64,000 nucleotides of DNA, from positions 597,040 through 661,039 of the forward strand of contig VZSF01001204.1 in assembly GCA_013398295.1 (NCBI GenBank). The letters are read 5' to 3'. Position numbers and translations under genes: made by a program. Source of the stretch: Chionis minor (lineage: Eukaryota > Chordata > Aves > Charadriiformes > Chionididae). Below, piece after piece: positions 15,050 to 26,260 of this stretch (the stretch's first letter is position 1; every line of letters begins with the position of its first letter). The notes below the pieces were generated by a model that was given only the letters and a program-made list of their open reading frames with translations, was not told the origin of the DNA and made no database searches.

Positions 15050-15260
15050 GGTCGCCTGGAAATTATTAATAATAGGTAAAATACTGAAAGATTTATTATG
15101 TTCCTGTTGAATTTTGGTTCTTAGCATCTTTAAGGGCCTGGACAATTATTAGCTAATTTGCATGCACAAACGCCTGTTTTCTAGGACACAAACATTGGGT
15201 TATTTTATGCATAATCACCTTATTAATGAAAGCATGGAACTCATAAAATGCTTGGAAAGG
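15050..15260. other. Possible conserved non-coding element
   Basis: AT-rich sequence with several homeodomain-type cores (ATTATTAATAAT, AATTATTAG) and an exact POU octamer ATTTGCAT at 15156-15163, followed by GCATAATCACC-type sequence. This composition is common in vertebrate developmental enhancers, but such motifs also occur by chance in AT-rich DNA. The call is an inference from texture only; only cross-species alignment could establish conservation. Confidence 0.2.
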
Positions 15261-18200
15261 TTAAAGTTGGTACAGGCAAAGGAGAAACTGATGACTAAAT
15301 CCAAACATGAGAGGTGCTCTGAGGTAGAGGGTCTTCATTGTATAATTTATGGGCAGGAAAATGAAAAGAGAGGCTTAAAAAGCAATGAGAACTGCTTGGC
15401 TTAATTCCTGCTGAAAACTTTGAAACTATACTCCCCATCTTCTTATAGCAAAACAAAACCAACCTAACCATTTAACAGATGATCCCCTTGCTATAAAAAG
15501 CTGCCAGCTCGTATCATTTTGGCTCATGTATTTGGCTTGGAGATAGGAACAGCTGGAGCAAAGCAAAAGGAAAAACCCCAAAGTGCTCTCTTCTTCTCTT
15601 TGTTCACAGGCACTGAGCTTTAATTAACTTCATCATACTCTTATTAAAATCAAAGTCTCCTAATGGGGCTCCCCTTCTTCCCTAGACTTTTTATTCACAC
15701 TGTGTTGATACCAAGGAATTTTTCTCTTGGAGGCTGAAATTATCTGGATATCTCTCAAAGCATTCATACCATCCTTCAGATTAAGATTGCCTCTGAGAAA
15801 GCCAATACAAAGATCCCATAGAGAAAGAAGCAAAGTCTTGAAAAATTGTCTTGAATGGGAATACTATTTTTCATCGTTAGGTAATCTTCCTCTGTTAATT
15901 ATATAAGAACACTATTAACAGTATTGACAGGCCAAGGAATAGTGTTTTGGGAGTGCAGAAGAGCTTCAGAGACAAAATAACTTCAGGACTTTCCTCAGGA
16001 GTTTGTCTCCATCTATAGTATTATCTTCTACAAAGAGAAGCACCGTTCCTTCTAGGCTGTGTTAGTGATCTGCTTGCAAAGACCTTGGGCACACCTGCAG
16101 GTAATGTGTGCTATCGTTCCACGCTTTATTGTTTTCAAAGTGAGGGCACCCAAAAGAGACCCTCAGATATTCATATAACTAACCCAACATCTAAACCAAA
16201 ACTGCCAGATATTAAAGGGCATTATGAGCAGCATTGACCATTTGCACAGGGATTTATACTGACAGTATAAGCTTTCAAATTACAAATTGGCATACAAACT
16301 ACCAATCATCCTGTAGGGTGCTGAGCTCAGCAGATATGCCTATTGCTGTGTCACAGGACAACACAAAAAGGAAATAGTCACATCCATTTTCTTATTTATT
16401 GTTTAGGATTTCTTCTATTCCTTTTACTGCCTGAATACAAATCCCCTGTTTATGATCTTCTAGCAGCAAGTAAACATTGTTTATTTTCCTCCCATGCCTC
16501 CTCACTTTTCTTTTTCAGGCTTTGCTTTATTTAAAAAAAAACAGTGTTTCAGCACTAAAGTGAGTCTTGTGTCAGCCATAGGTTCTGTCAAGTCTGTGAA
16601 CTTTCATGGTTTCCACTCCTCCCTACCTGAGCATTAGTTGGTCTCTAGCTGGGATTAATATGACATGTCAGGGTCAGGATTAAAAAGGAAACCTTTTACC
16701 TTTCCTGACTGGTGCTTCCTCTATGAATACTTCATGTCTGAGTCTGTCCACGTGATGCTAATCTGATAAACCATGACCTTTAAAAATGTGCTTTGCAATA
16801 ATTCCACACTGGATAAGAATTTAAATGAGAAAAGGCTATTCTGATTTTAAAGCTGTTGATGTAAAAAAATAATAATAAAAAAAAAAAAATAGGAAGGATT
16901 ACTGTAGAAAAAGAGGTCCTGGGCAGAAAATCTCTGACATACTCTCATGTGCAAATCTTTTTAGGTATCTGCAAGGGAGCAACCGCTGTGTATTTTTTCT
17001 ATTCCAAATATGTCAGCAGAAGTATCAGAGAAATTTTTAGACAACTGTCATCCACTCTGCCTGCAAAGCCAGGTGCCTTCGTTATCCAATCCAAGATTTT
17101 CAACATCATTGACTCTCAGGACATCTGTGAGTATTCAGCACTTTGGAAAAAAATCACACCATTTAGGTTTGCATTCAGTCTCCCCACACATATCTGTACC
17201 TGCTGTATTTCGTGCACTGAATATTATTCAACTGTTAAGAATCAGTGTTTCAGTTCCAGTCACACTGTGATCCCTGCTGAACATGGGAAGTACTGTGAAG
17301 CTCATTTCTTACTTGATTATAAATACCTCATGCTTAAGACTGATCCCATATGTTTTGGTGCTGTCTGACCCACTTGCTTCCAGAAATGTCTCAACTGGCT
17401 GACAACCCTGTTTATTTCCATATTTAGTAGTCACATTCTCAAGCCATTTTCTTTTTTAAGTCAGTGTGTCCTGGTGTTCATTTACTGATTTTTGAATGAG
17501 CAAATGTGCTATGTTCCATTTGTACCAATCAACACATTACATTCCAATATGAAATTGAAATGATCTCCCCTCCTTTTTAATAACTTTTATTTTGACACAG
17601 TATTAGACACAGTACTCAAGATTTCTGTTCTCCCACTTAGGAATAGTAGTGGAGCCTGAACATTTTTTTGAAATGGGACGCCATTTCGATGTTTTGTTAG
17701 CACCATAAACTAGGGTTAGACCTGTAGTAGCTTGGTTCATTGCATATACTTTAACTTTATTAAAATCGTGTGCATTTGACAAATCTCTATAAAACCAAAC
17801 ACTGTCAGGTAACAATTATACAAATATTTGTTAAATAGAATGAATATTAGTAGAAGTTTATATCCATGTTTTGGAAGAAACTCTACTGAAAGTCCCAAAA
17901 ATACATAGAAAGGAACTTTTTCTTGATAGCTGCTTACAGAATTTTAGCGTATGCCTATGGAAAAATTATACTTGCATGTGCAAGTTCTGTAGTTGTTGTC
18001 CATATAGGATCATGTATCATCCAGTACATACTATTGGGAAATCCTTACTTGGTCTGTAGAAGACGAGTCAGTTGTTTCATTAACTTGAAAGATAAAAAAT
18101 GTACACTTTCCATTTTGTCTTCAAGCTCTTCCTGTCCTGTCTCTATTCTTTTTGTGTTGGGGATCTCATAAAGGCTATTCAGACTGTGGAGGAGAGACTC

Positions 18201-18817
18201 TGTCTGGAATGGAGATTGCGCATGATTGTAAACAACATGTTTAGAATCACAATAGGCACATACAAGCTTATTATTGGACCTGACTACATGACGCTCTTAA
18301 AATTAAATGAGCACATAGTCATCATAAAAATAGAATTTGTATTTCAAAGGAACTTCAAATTATGCAGTTGTTTCCCTGATTTGCATAAATTATGAATTTT
18401 GAAGTGATAAAACTTAGGAAAAAATCAAAACAAATTAATTCTGAAATGTCAAAAAGTCTGTATTAAAACCAGTTGCTTAACTACTAACTCTTAATAATTT
18501 ATATTTCTGAGGTAACATCTATTTTAAACATATCCTCTGTTGTTCAAAAATAAAAAGACAGAAGAGAACCAAATGAGAAAATCAAAATGAAATACCACAT
18601 TTTGACATCAAATCACTTTAAAATTATTTCTATAGGAAGAATTAAATCAAAATCAAAACATTCTAGAGCAGACAAGACAGCATTTTACCAGTGAAATACT
18701 ATTGAACTGTTTCTGATTAGTGCTGGTATGCGGTTTCACTTCGGTTACAAGAACAGCATGAAATGTGATTTAGCTCAGTTTGGTTCCTGTTTAGCACAAT
18801 ATATCTTCTACCCTTTA
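15261..18817. other. Unique non-coding DNA with short A-rich patches
   Basis: No gene recognised. An A-rich AAT/A run sits at 16862-16890. A frame of about 139 codons at 16949-17368 overlaps an 86-codon frame in another phase; it has no recognisable domain and I do not call it a gene. Confidence 0.5.
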
Positions 18818-18892
18818 GGAAAAAAAAAAAAAAAAAAAAAAAAAAAAGGAAAAAAAAAAAAAAAAAAGGAAGGAAAAAAAAATAAAAAGAAC
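18818..18892. repeat. A-rich purine tract with GGAAAA interruptions
   Basis: Long A runs broken by GG and GGAAGG give about 68 consecutive purines on the plus strand before a T interrupts near 18886. The Lys-rich frame across it is an artefact of the tract. It could be the expanded tail of an old insertion, but no parent element is visible immediately upstream. It is likely length-polymorphic and error-prone in assembly. Confidence 0.9.
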
Positions 18893-18914
18893 AAGCCTAG
18901 ATTGTCTGTTGTTT

Positions 18915-19052
18915 AAGATATGGGTCCTGGAAGTGAGGACAGCAGTTTTCTCTTCCAGGCTCGGTCACTAACTTCCTTAACTCCTCAAATTGTACCTGAC
19001 TTTTGGAAATAGCATAGACTGAGTTTCTTAATGTCTGTAAAGCAAATTGAGC
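18915..19052 (+). mobile_element. Probable ancient MIR-type SINE fragment
   Basis: The order of short matches resembles a tRNA-derived MIR-type SINE. A 'TCCTGGAAGTGAGGACAGC' stretch (18925-18943) matches the part before the B box. A diverged B-box zone leads into 'GGCTCGGTCACTAAC' (18958-18972), the 'GGCTCTGCCACTAAC' core. Then comes a 'GACTTTTGGAAA' zone, and a 'GAGTTTCTTAATGTCTGTAAAG' zone (19021-19042) corresponds to the core 3' segment. The copy is heavily diverged, as expected for an amniote-ancestral repeat in a bird. The consensus was recalled from memory, so the call needs an alignment. Confidence 0.5.
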
Positions 19053-22000
19053 CATCAAACAGAAATCACTTTCTATGCACTAAGCATTATATTTGGCCTG
19101 AGTCAAAGTTAGAGCTAAGGTAAGAGCAGAGTGGAAAAGAATATGCAATGCTAAGAGTACAATTTTCAGAGAAAATGCAGGGTTTATTTTTAGAATAAGT
19201 AAGTGGAGGAAATTGAAATAAACTGCAGGATTAAGTAGTTGCTATAAAGAATTATCTTTGTGCTATGAACACTTTTCATCTCTTCTCCTTTTAGTACAGT
19301 TGCGAAAAATAAATTACATTGCTTTTTAGCCGTCCACTGTCATAATCCTTTACTTTCTGAACCAGCTGTTTGTAAAAGGCAGAACACATCACAGGTCTGA
19401 AGCTTGTGCAGAAGCACCCCGTGAAACTGAGAAGGCTGTTGTTTCAGATGCAACCTCTATCGACTGTGGCCTGAGACTTACCCAGAAATGGTCCTTCAGT
19501 ACTTTCTTCCCTTTTATTTAGGTATCAGTGTCTAACATACTGATTGCTGGAAATTACCATGCTCAGTCTGAACACAGCCTGAGCTAGACTGACCCTAACT
19601 TAGTCTTTGATGAAACTGGGTGAAAGGAGTTGTCATGATTCTGCTACATTTTACATTTCGCTTACTCCTGAGCTAGTCTAGGAAGGGAAATTGTCATTTG
19701 AGGAAACTAATTTCTGGTTTAGGGATCAGCTGGAGTAATCTGTAGGTGGAATATTACAGAATTTGCGTTTCTGACTCCATCTGAATTTTGCTAACTGCCC
19801 CAACTCAAACCGCCACTCATGTTGTCTACCAGAATTTGCCAATACAGGCAATCTTTATCAGCTTTTTTTCTGTTTTAGTTAATGCCTTTGTGTTGTGTTT
19901 GGATTGTAGATCCGAAGAATCTTGTCAGGTATGAATATGAAACTCAGTCTATGTCTATACTTCAAGTGAAGATGTGATGGCAGAGTGGGTAGGAGTTTCC
20001 AGTTTATTCTGCCCTGAGTCTCAAAATCTGTACAACAGCCATACCTCCTGGGACAGCCAGCTTTGAAGCATTTAACTGTCAGTCTAGTTAATCATTTCAC
20101 TTACAGCTGCATCATTTAGCAACTAAGTCTGTTTTTTCTTTGACAATACAGTTTGAGTACCTTTATAGGGCTGACTGCTTCTTAATGAACAAAATAAGTG
20201 TTCTAGAGCTTTAAAAGTCATGGGGCCAACAATTTTCTTTTTTTAAAGTGTGGAAGTGTGGGTGTATTACTGAAAGCAATTCATTCTTTGATTTGGCACA
20301 AAGAGAGCTGATTTGATTTGTTTCTATTGCCACATGCTACAGGCAAAGAATAAAATTGAAAAAAAGGAACATATTGTGCTTGGGATAGGAGAATGTATTT
20401 AAGTAAGAGGCAGACTCCTAATTTGATCAGAGCTGGCATAATTCCAAGTGGGTGGTATCTCAAAATTTGGAAGTTATCATGGTTTGCTGCTTTTTATTCT
20501 CTTCAAAACAAAACAAAAGAAAAAATAATTTCACCATCTAAGTGCAAATTTTTTGTTTGTTTGTAGGTTTGGGGTTTTTGTTTGCACTCAAGGGTTGCCA
20601 AAGTACAGTTGCCTAGGAAATGTCAGTCCAATTGAAATTTTGATTCTAATACTGTCGGGATCTTTTGGGCGAGAGAAATGTTTCTAGAAGACCCACACAA
20701 CACAAAATGGTGCCTCTTGCATGATGTTGTAAGACTTAATGAACTGGACCCTGGTGGCTGGTATGGTAATTACTCCATGCCCAACTGAAACCTGTGATGT
20801 CTTTGCACCTCTAAAACCTCATGATCTGCAATTGTGAAAGAGACAAAGGGGCTTGGAAAATCAAAATTACTCCGCTTGCTTAGCTGAATTTTTAGAACAC
20901 TTAGGTTTGTGTCTAAGACAAGATGACTTGTCAGAGACATAAAACCAGTGGAACAAATATAGTGACAGACAGGATTATTATCCTGAGAACCCCTGTGAGC
21001 CACAGCCCAAAATCTTTGAGGCATGAAGAGGGCTGAAAGCTGCTTTCTCTTTGGGGCTTTATTGTTTTGACTGACACTGTTGAAAGGTCTCGCTTAGCCC
21101 ATTTAATCATCTATTATTGTTAAAACTATTATTATGACAGTAATTTCTCAAGCGCGGACAAGGCACGCAGGAACAGATGGTGTACATCTCAAAACGCTTA
21201 CAAGCTAAGTGTGAATATGCTGTTGTGAATCATCTCAATAATAAGCCACAATCTTTTTAGAGCTGTCGCTAGCACCTGTTGTTGAGTGTACTGCTGGTTT
21301 CTGCCTGGGGTGCTTGATTTACTGCCTCAATAGCGGTAAGAAGATTAACATTAGAACCTGAAAATTTTACAGATCCTTAGAAGCAGGGGTCAAGCCTCCC
21401 CCTGTTACTAGTCCAGAACACTAGCAAATTTTGTCAGTAGAATTTATTAGTTAGGCTACTGATGAGGACTTCACAGCTCTCCGAGCAAACCCAACAGTTT
21501 CTCAGATCTACAGCCAAGCTTCACGAACATGAACTAGTCATGCCAGACTTCCAGAACCTGTCTGTGACTGGGTCTTTTGGAAGGTCATGAGCTGCTCCAT
21601 GAAGTCTCCTTCTACTTTCTGTTCCTCCTCCCCTTTCTCTATCTCTTCCCTGCCCTTTTTCCATTTTTTTTTTTTTTAAATTCAAAACAGCATAATAACA
21701 CTGAACATTTTTTGAAGACAGCCTATTTTGGATTCATCTCACCTCTGAATAAGTTGACTATCTGATAGAAAAGACAGACACTTGCAATACCATTCTACAT
21801 CCTTTAGAGACACACAAGCAGTAAAAAGATATTTAATCTAGAGAGTCTTCACTGAGTTTGATGACATCCTCTCTCAGTTTTAGCCTTTCCAGATGTTTTC
21901 CCTAGTACTTGCAAGCCTATGTGTTTTCCAATTTAGATTCCAGTTATTGTTTGTAATTGTCTCTTTTCAAACAATAAAAGATCCCACAGGGACTTTTTAA

Positions 22001-22419
22001 GGTTTCTTATGCTGAAAATAAATAATTTCAAACTAATTTTGAAAATCCATTTTAATTGTATTTACCAAAATATGCACAAAGTGCACAAAGGCTCCACTCA
22101 AGTGCACAAACTCCATGCTGAAATTGTGCTTAGACTCAGAAGAGAGCTTTAAAAGTAAGCACTGTGGGCAATGTAGGTGTCCAAGTAAGAATATTAGAGA
22201 AGTGCCTCAATAAAGCAGATTCAGTGTCTAGGAGGTTGCCTCATTTGTCAGATGAAGAAAAGCAATCAATGAGCCTCAACAACAGAATTAAGACTCAATA
22301 TTATAACTCCAGAACTAACTGAAAGATGTGAAGGGATAAAGGTTCCTTCAAAGCCACTTTTTCATCGATTTGAATCTAGACTGGAAGAGACCAGAACAGA
22401 CAGTTGACGGCATAGGAGA
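19053..22419. other. Unique non-coding DNA
   Basis: No gene or clear repeat recognised. There is a short T-run at about 21664-21678 and a small T/G-rich patch near 20550-20585. A cluster containing GTGCACAAA-like words lies at 22072-22110. Confidence 0.55.
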
Positions 22420-22720
22420 CTTCTATGAACTATGGTAACTTCTCCATTGCAGCGTATTGTTTATTTAGCCATTTATGTTTGGTTAGTTGAATTTACTGAA
22501 TTTATGGTAAAGGCACACCCACGTATTATTTTACTCAATGCAGCTTTTAATCATATATTTTTAATAGCAGATAAGAACATAAATAAAATTTGCAACCTGA
22601 CATCTCATATATCGTTATGGCAATTGAATGTGGAAAAAAATGACAGCCTCTTTCATTCAAGCCTTTGATCTATTTTCCATTTCCATATCGCTTTTGCTGA
22701 TTTCAGGAAAGATTGAATAC
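22420..22720. other. Possible conserved non-coding element
   Basis: AT-rich sequence containing TTTAATCATATATTT, ATAAATAAAATTTGC and GGCAATTGAATG words, with no simple repeat. The texture resembles a vertebrate conserved non-coding element. It is contiguous with other such patches up to about 24330. No direct evidence of conservation is available from one sequence. Confidence 0.2.
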
Positions 22721-23889
22721 ATTTATCATTGAAAAAATGTAAGGCTCCTAGAGGAAGGAAACAGACAAATGACCTATTATACAAACTCACTGAAAAACAG
22801 TCTGCATCTGCTTCATACAGAAATGCGAACAGAAATCAAGACAATGCTATTCCAAGTGATCAAGTCTTTGCACCAGAGGAGTGCGTTTGCATATTGAGTT
22901 AACTCACAGTTGTCACTATGCCAGCTTGTTTTCTTGCTCTCCAGCCTAATCCTTGGTCACCACAGTGGCCATTCACCGTTTTCACTCTACTAAGATCTGA
23001 GGAACTGCTTCTCAAAGCTCTCTGAAATAAATGGGTCTGAGGCCCCTAATAACTTGGATGAGTTACAGTTATCTAAGGCCCATACCTTTGTAAGTTTGAT
23101 GTTTCTGGAGGAAACTTGTTCTCTAAAGAAATGAAGGACAGGTATAAGGGCTAGCTTTAATTACCCTCGCCCTCTAATTAATGTCCAAGACAATTGTGGT
23201 GTTAAGGGTGAACACAAAGCTTAAACCCTGTCTATTTTGGCACAAAGTATCTAGGATTCAATCAAATAACAAAGTAGCTACAGATTGAGGAGAACTTCAG
23301 TCCTGATTCACAGCCTCCTGCTTAGACTAGGAGATCACAGGGGTTTAACTTCATGAAGGCATCAGATACACCTGTTTCAAATAAATTTCTTTTCCCCTAG
23401 TGTTTTCTCCCTTCTGAGTGGAAGGAAAAAATTCTTTGCCTGTTTGAGCAGATGTTGGTTGTGAAACCTCCTCTTTTCCATTCACTGTATTCTGCAGTAC
23501 TATATATGCATAACCATTATCCACGTTAATGCCACCAACAAAACAGTGGTCTTCTGGACTTTGGGAAGCTAGACCCTAGGGCTGTTGATCAGATCACAAC
23601 TTTTCTATGAAGCAGCTCTACCAGATATTTTTTTAAACTAGAAAGAACCCCTTTGCTCAGCCTCAAACCCTCTTTTTAACTAGATTCAGATACTAGCTTT
23701 TTTGAGCTCCAGATAAATTTGTTTAAATAGCATTAGGATCCCATCTCTTCTTTTCCATAACGCATTTCCCTGGTACATGTGACAGCTCAGTCATGGCATG
23801 TTCTTGGTGTGGTCTCTTCTTTGCTGCTGCCCCCTGATGCCTGCGTGTGGTAGCTATGCTGCGAGGTGCTATAATCTGACAACATGTTA

Positions 23890-24330
23890 ACAAACTAATA
23901 CAATTTACTCTTCAATAGTTTCCAGAATTACAGCAGCAGCTGCACAGCTGGATGACTGAATATACTTCATCACCTATTATAGCAGCTAGACATGCGTTAC
24001 AGACATGTAGTGTTTGGGCTGTAACCTGGCTTATAGAATATCACCCACATTTAAATGAGGTTTTTATGCAATCTCTGACTTTAATGTTGGTTATATATAT
24101 TTTTTTTATTGCACCTAATAGATGGAGTGAAATATCTCCAATCTGCTATTGATTTCCAAGGCGAAGCAGCCAGCCAAATCAGATGAGAGCAATTTGCCAG
24201 CTGCTGTTGAGCAATAAATATTAGTCCCAAAATGTCATGTTTCTTTGCATGCTTCTCTGGAAGAAGCTGTCAATATTTTCATCAGGAGGCTGTTTATAAA
24301 TCCTCTTCAGTGGTAAGGGTTTCCCTAGGG
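23890..24330. other. Possible conserved non-coding element
   Basis: Dense, non-repetitive sequence with CAGCTG E-box-type motifs (CAGCAGCTGCACAGCTGG near 23934-23951 and GCCAGCTGCTG near 24196-24206), GCAATAAATATTAG, and CTTTGCATGC near 24243-24252. There is no open frame with coding character. I flag it as a candidate enhancer-like element by texture only. Confidence 0.22.
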
Positions 24331-24964
24331 TATTCAGCACCTGTGAACAACAATTAAGCAGCCCATCCAGAGAGCATGCCCGGAGGTTTCCAGCCATTTC
24401 TTTCTAGCTTGTAGGTGAGAAACTGGCTTGGCTTGTTAGCCGATGTTCAAACAGCTGAGGGAAAATACTCGGAATAGAAATGAAGCAAAGGAGGAAAACT
24501 CAGTGCCATATGAGAATCGAGACTTATTTATCTTTCCTGACATGAACCAGTGATTTAAACAGAACTCTAGGCACACAACTTGAATTATGATGCTAGAGGT
24601 GTGTCAGCAGCTTTATAATTGTTTATCAATCATTTTAAAAATGCTGCTCAGTGTCTGATGAAGGTCTTTGGAAAGTTTGTTTTTAATGTATTGCAGTTCT
24701 CAGTTTGATTTGAGAGAATGCTATAATACATGGACACATTTTCTCTTGCCTACCACCTTTTTTCTATCTGAATTCTGCCTTACAAGTTTAAGTAATCTGA
24801 GCAAACTGCCTGCATAAACATCCTCTCTTGTATACAGGCTCTATCACCACCTGTGTTGCTGCTCCTCACATATGAATTTATATCCACAGAAATGATTGGT
24901 TGCAACCCAGCTCTCCACCACATGAGAGTACATTATCTTTGGAGGACTCTCAGAAAGCAAGGGG
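24331..24964. other. Unique non-coding DNA
   Basis: Nothing recognisable: no domain-bearing frame, no repeat, no obvious regulatory cluster. Confidence 0.5.
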
Positions 24965-25120
24965 ATGTGGCCACAGGAAAGAGCACTCGACTGATGAGAC
25001 ATGAATGATTTTGTCCCTCCTTTTAGCCTTGTCCTAGTGCTACAGACAGCAGAGGAATTTAAATATTATTTTAAAACTTCTCTTTTCTTAAGTCTCTGCC
25101 TGCCTACAGTTGTCTCTCAT
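24965..25120 (+). mobile_element. Probable ancient MIR-type SINE fragment
   Basis: The 'GTGGCCACAGGAAAGAGCAC' zone at 24967-24986 followed by TCGACTGATGAG resembles the tRNA-derived head (A-box side) of MIR-type SINEs. Further on, 'AACTTCTCTTTTC' and 'AGTCTCTGCCTGCCTACAG' lead to 'TTGTCTCTCATC' (25110-25121). These follow the order of the recalled segment with CACTTAACCTCTCTGTGCCTCAGTTTCC. The middle is poorly conserved. This is a diverged relic at best. Confidence 0.42.
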
Positions 25121-25930
25121 CACAACCCTACAGTCAATCGTTTTCCTTCACATTATTGAATTATTCAACGTATCCAATGGCAAGGTTGGTTTACTCTTCT
25201 TAGGTACTTCAGTATAATATGCACAGCCTGTACAATACTTGCTGAAAAGGTGAGAGAGGAAAAGAGAGTGATAAGGGAACCTAACATCAAGAGAGCTGAT
25301 AAGTCAGGAGGTTGTTCTCTTCACCCTCAATAAGACTGAACTGTAGACTAACTAAAATCAACAGTTTTGCCAGTTTCTACTTGTACCCAAGAGGAAATCT
25401 GACTCACACTCTATCCCAGCCTTCTCACTTTCTTAGAAAACTCTTGAAGCTTGAACATGAAAGAAGGTACCTCTCAAAAGATCTCTTAAAAAGACAGCTG
25501 GCCCAAATTAGCCTGACTAGGAGGAAAGCAACAACACAATACACAGACCATCTGTTTCAGAGACTGTGTTCCTGGTCAAATACCGGCATTGCAGGTTGCT
25601 AATTGTGTAGTGGAGGAAACAGAGATAATGTTTGTTGCCCCAGAAAACCCAGGTTTCTCAAGGTATTTAGGTGCCAGTAAGATTTTCAGAAATGTATCTT
25701 TATTTTCCACTGGAACTAGAAGTGTTGCACGGGGCTGCTAATATTGCAACTGTGGGCACCAAAATATATTTTTGAAATATGACCATTTGTTCTGTAGGAG
25801 TGTCAGGAAGCTATTTTCCAATGTGAAATGTGTCACCAATTGAATCAATATCTCATGTAAAGGCAATTATGTTAAAGTTCACCTGCTTCCTGTGTTCCAC
25901 TTAGACCTAATATAAGGACATCTGAGAAAC
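25121..25930. other. Unique non-coding DNA
   Basis: No gene or repeat recognised. A frame of about 96 codons at 25312-25602 has no recognisable domain. Confidence 0.5.
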
Positions 25931-26260
25931 ACAATCATAGAATCATAGAATGGTTTGGGTTGGAAGGGACCTTTAAAGGTCAGCTAGTCCAATGCCCCTG
26001 CAATGAGCAGGGATATGTTCAACTAGATCAGGTTGCTCAGAGCCTTGTCCAACCTGACCTTTCATTTTTTCACGCGTGGGGTATCTACCAGCTCTCTGGG
26101 AAACCTGTTCAAGTGTTTCACCACCCTCATCATAAAAAACTTCTTCCTTAGATCTTGTCTAAATCTACCCTTTTTTTAGTTTAAAGCCTCTTGCCCTATG
26201 CCAACCGGCTCTACTAAAAAGTCTGTCTCCATCTTTCTTGTAAGCCCCTTTTAAGCCACA
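25931..26260 (-). mobile_element. CR1 LINE, 3' end only (5'-truncated)
   Basis: Read on the minus strand this is the 3' terminus of a CR1 non-LTR retrotransposon. The end carries two tandem 8-bp units (AATCATAG at 25933-25940 and 25941-25948 on the plus strand), the inverse of the ATTCTATG-type CR1 terminus. They are followed inward by the characteristic GGTTTGGGTTGGAAGGGACC zone. Further in, diverged sequence encodes the C-terminal tail of the ORF2 protein (regions such as KNFF..R and KHLNRFPRE-like) and ends near 26260, where the 5' truncation lies. Several indels have broken the frame. CR1 copies normally retain only their 3' end, so this is a typical dead copy. Confidence 0.93.

Noticed and set aside
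16949..17368. 139-codon plus-strand frame
   Set aside because: Overlaps an 86-codon frame in another phase, Cys-rich without a known pattern, no domain.
18818..18892. Poly(A) tail of a processed pseudogene
   Set aside because: No parent-gene-like sequence upstream, and the tract is interrupted by GG/GGAAGG like a purine microsatellite.
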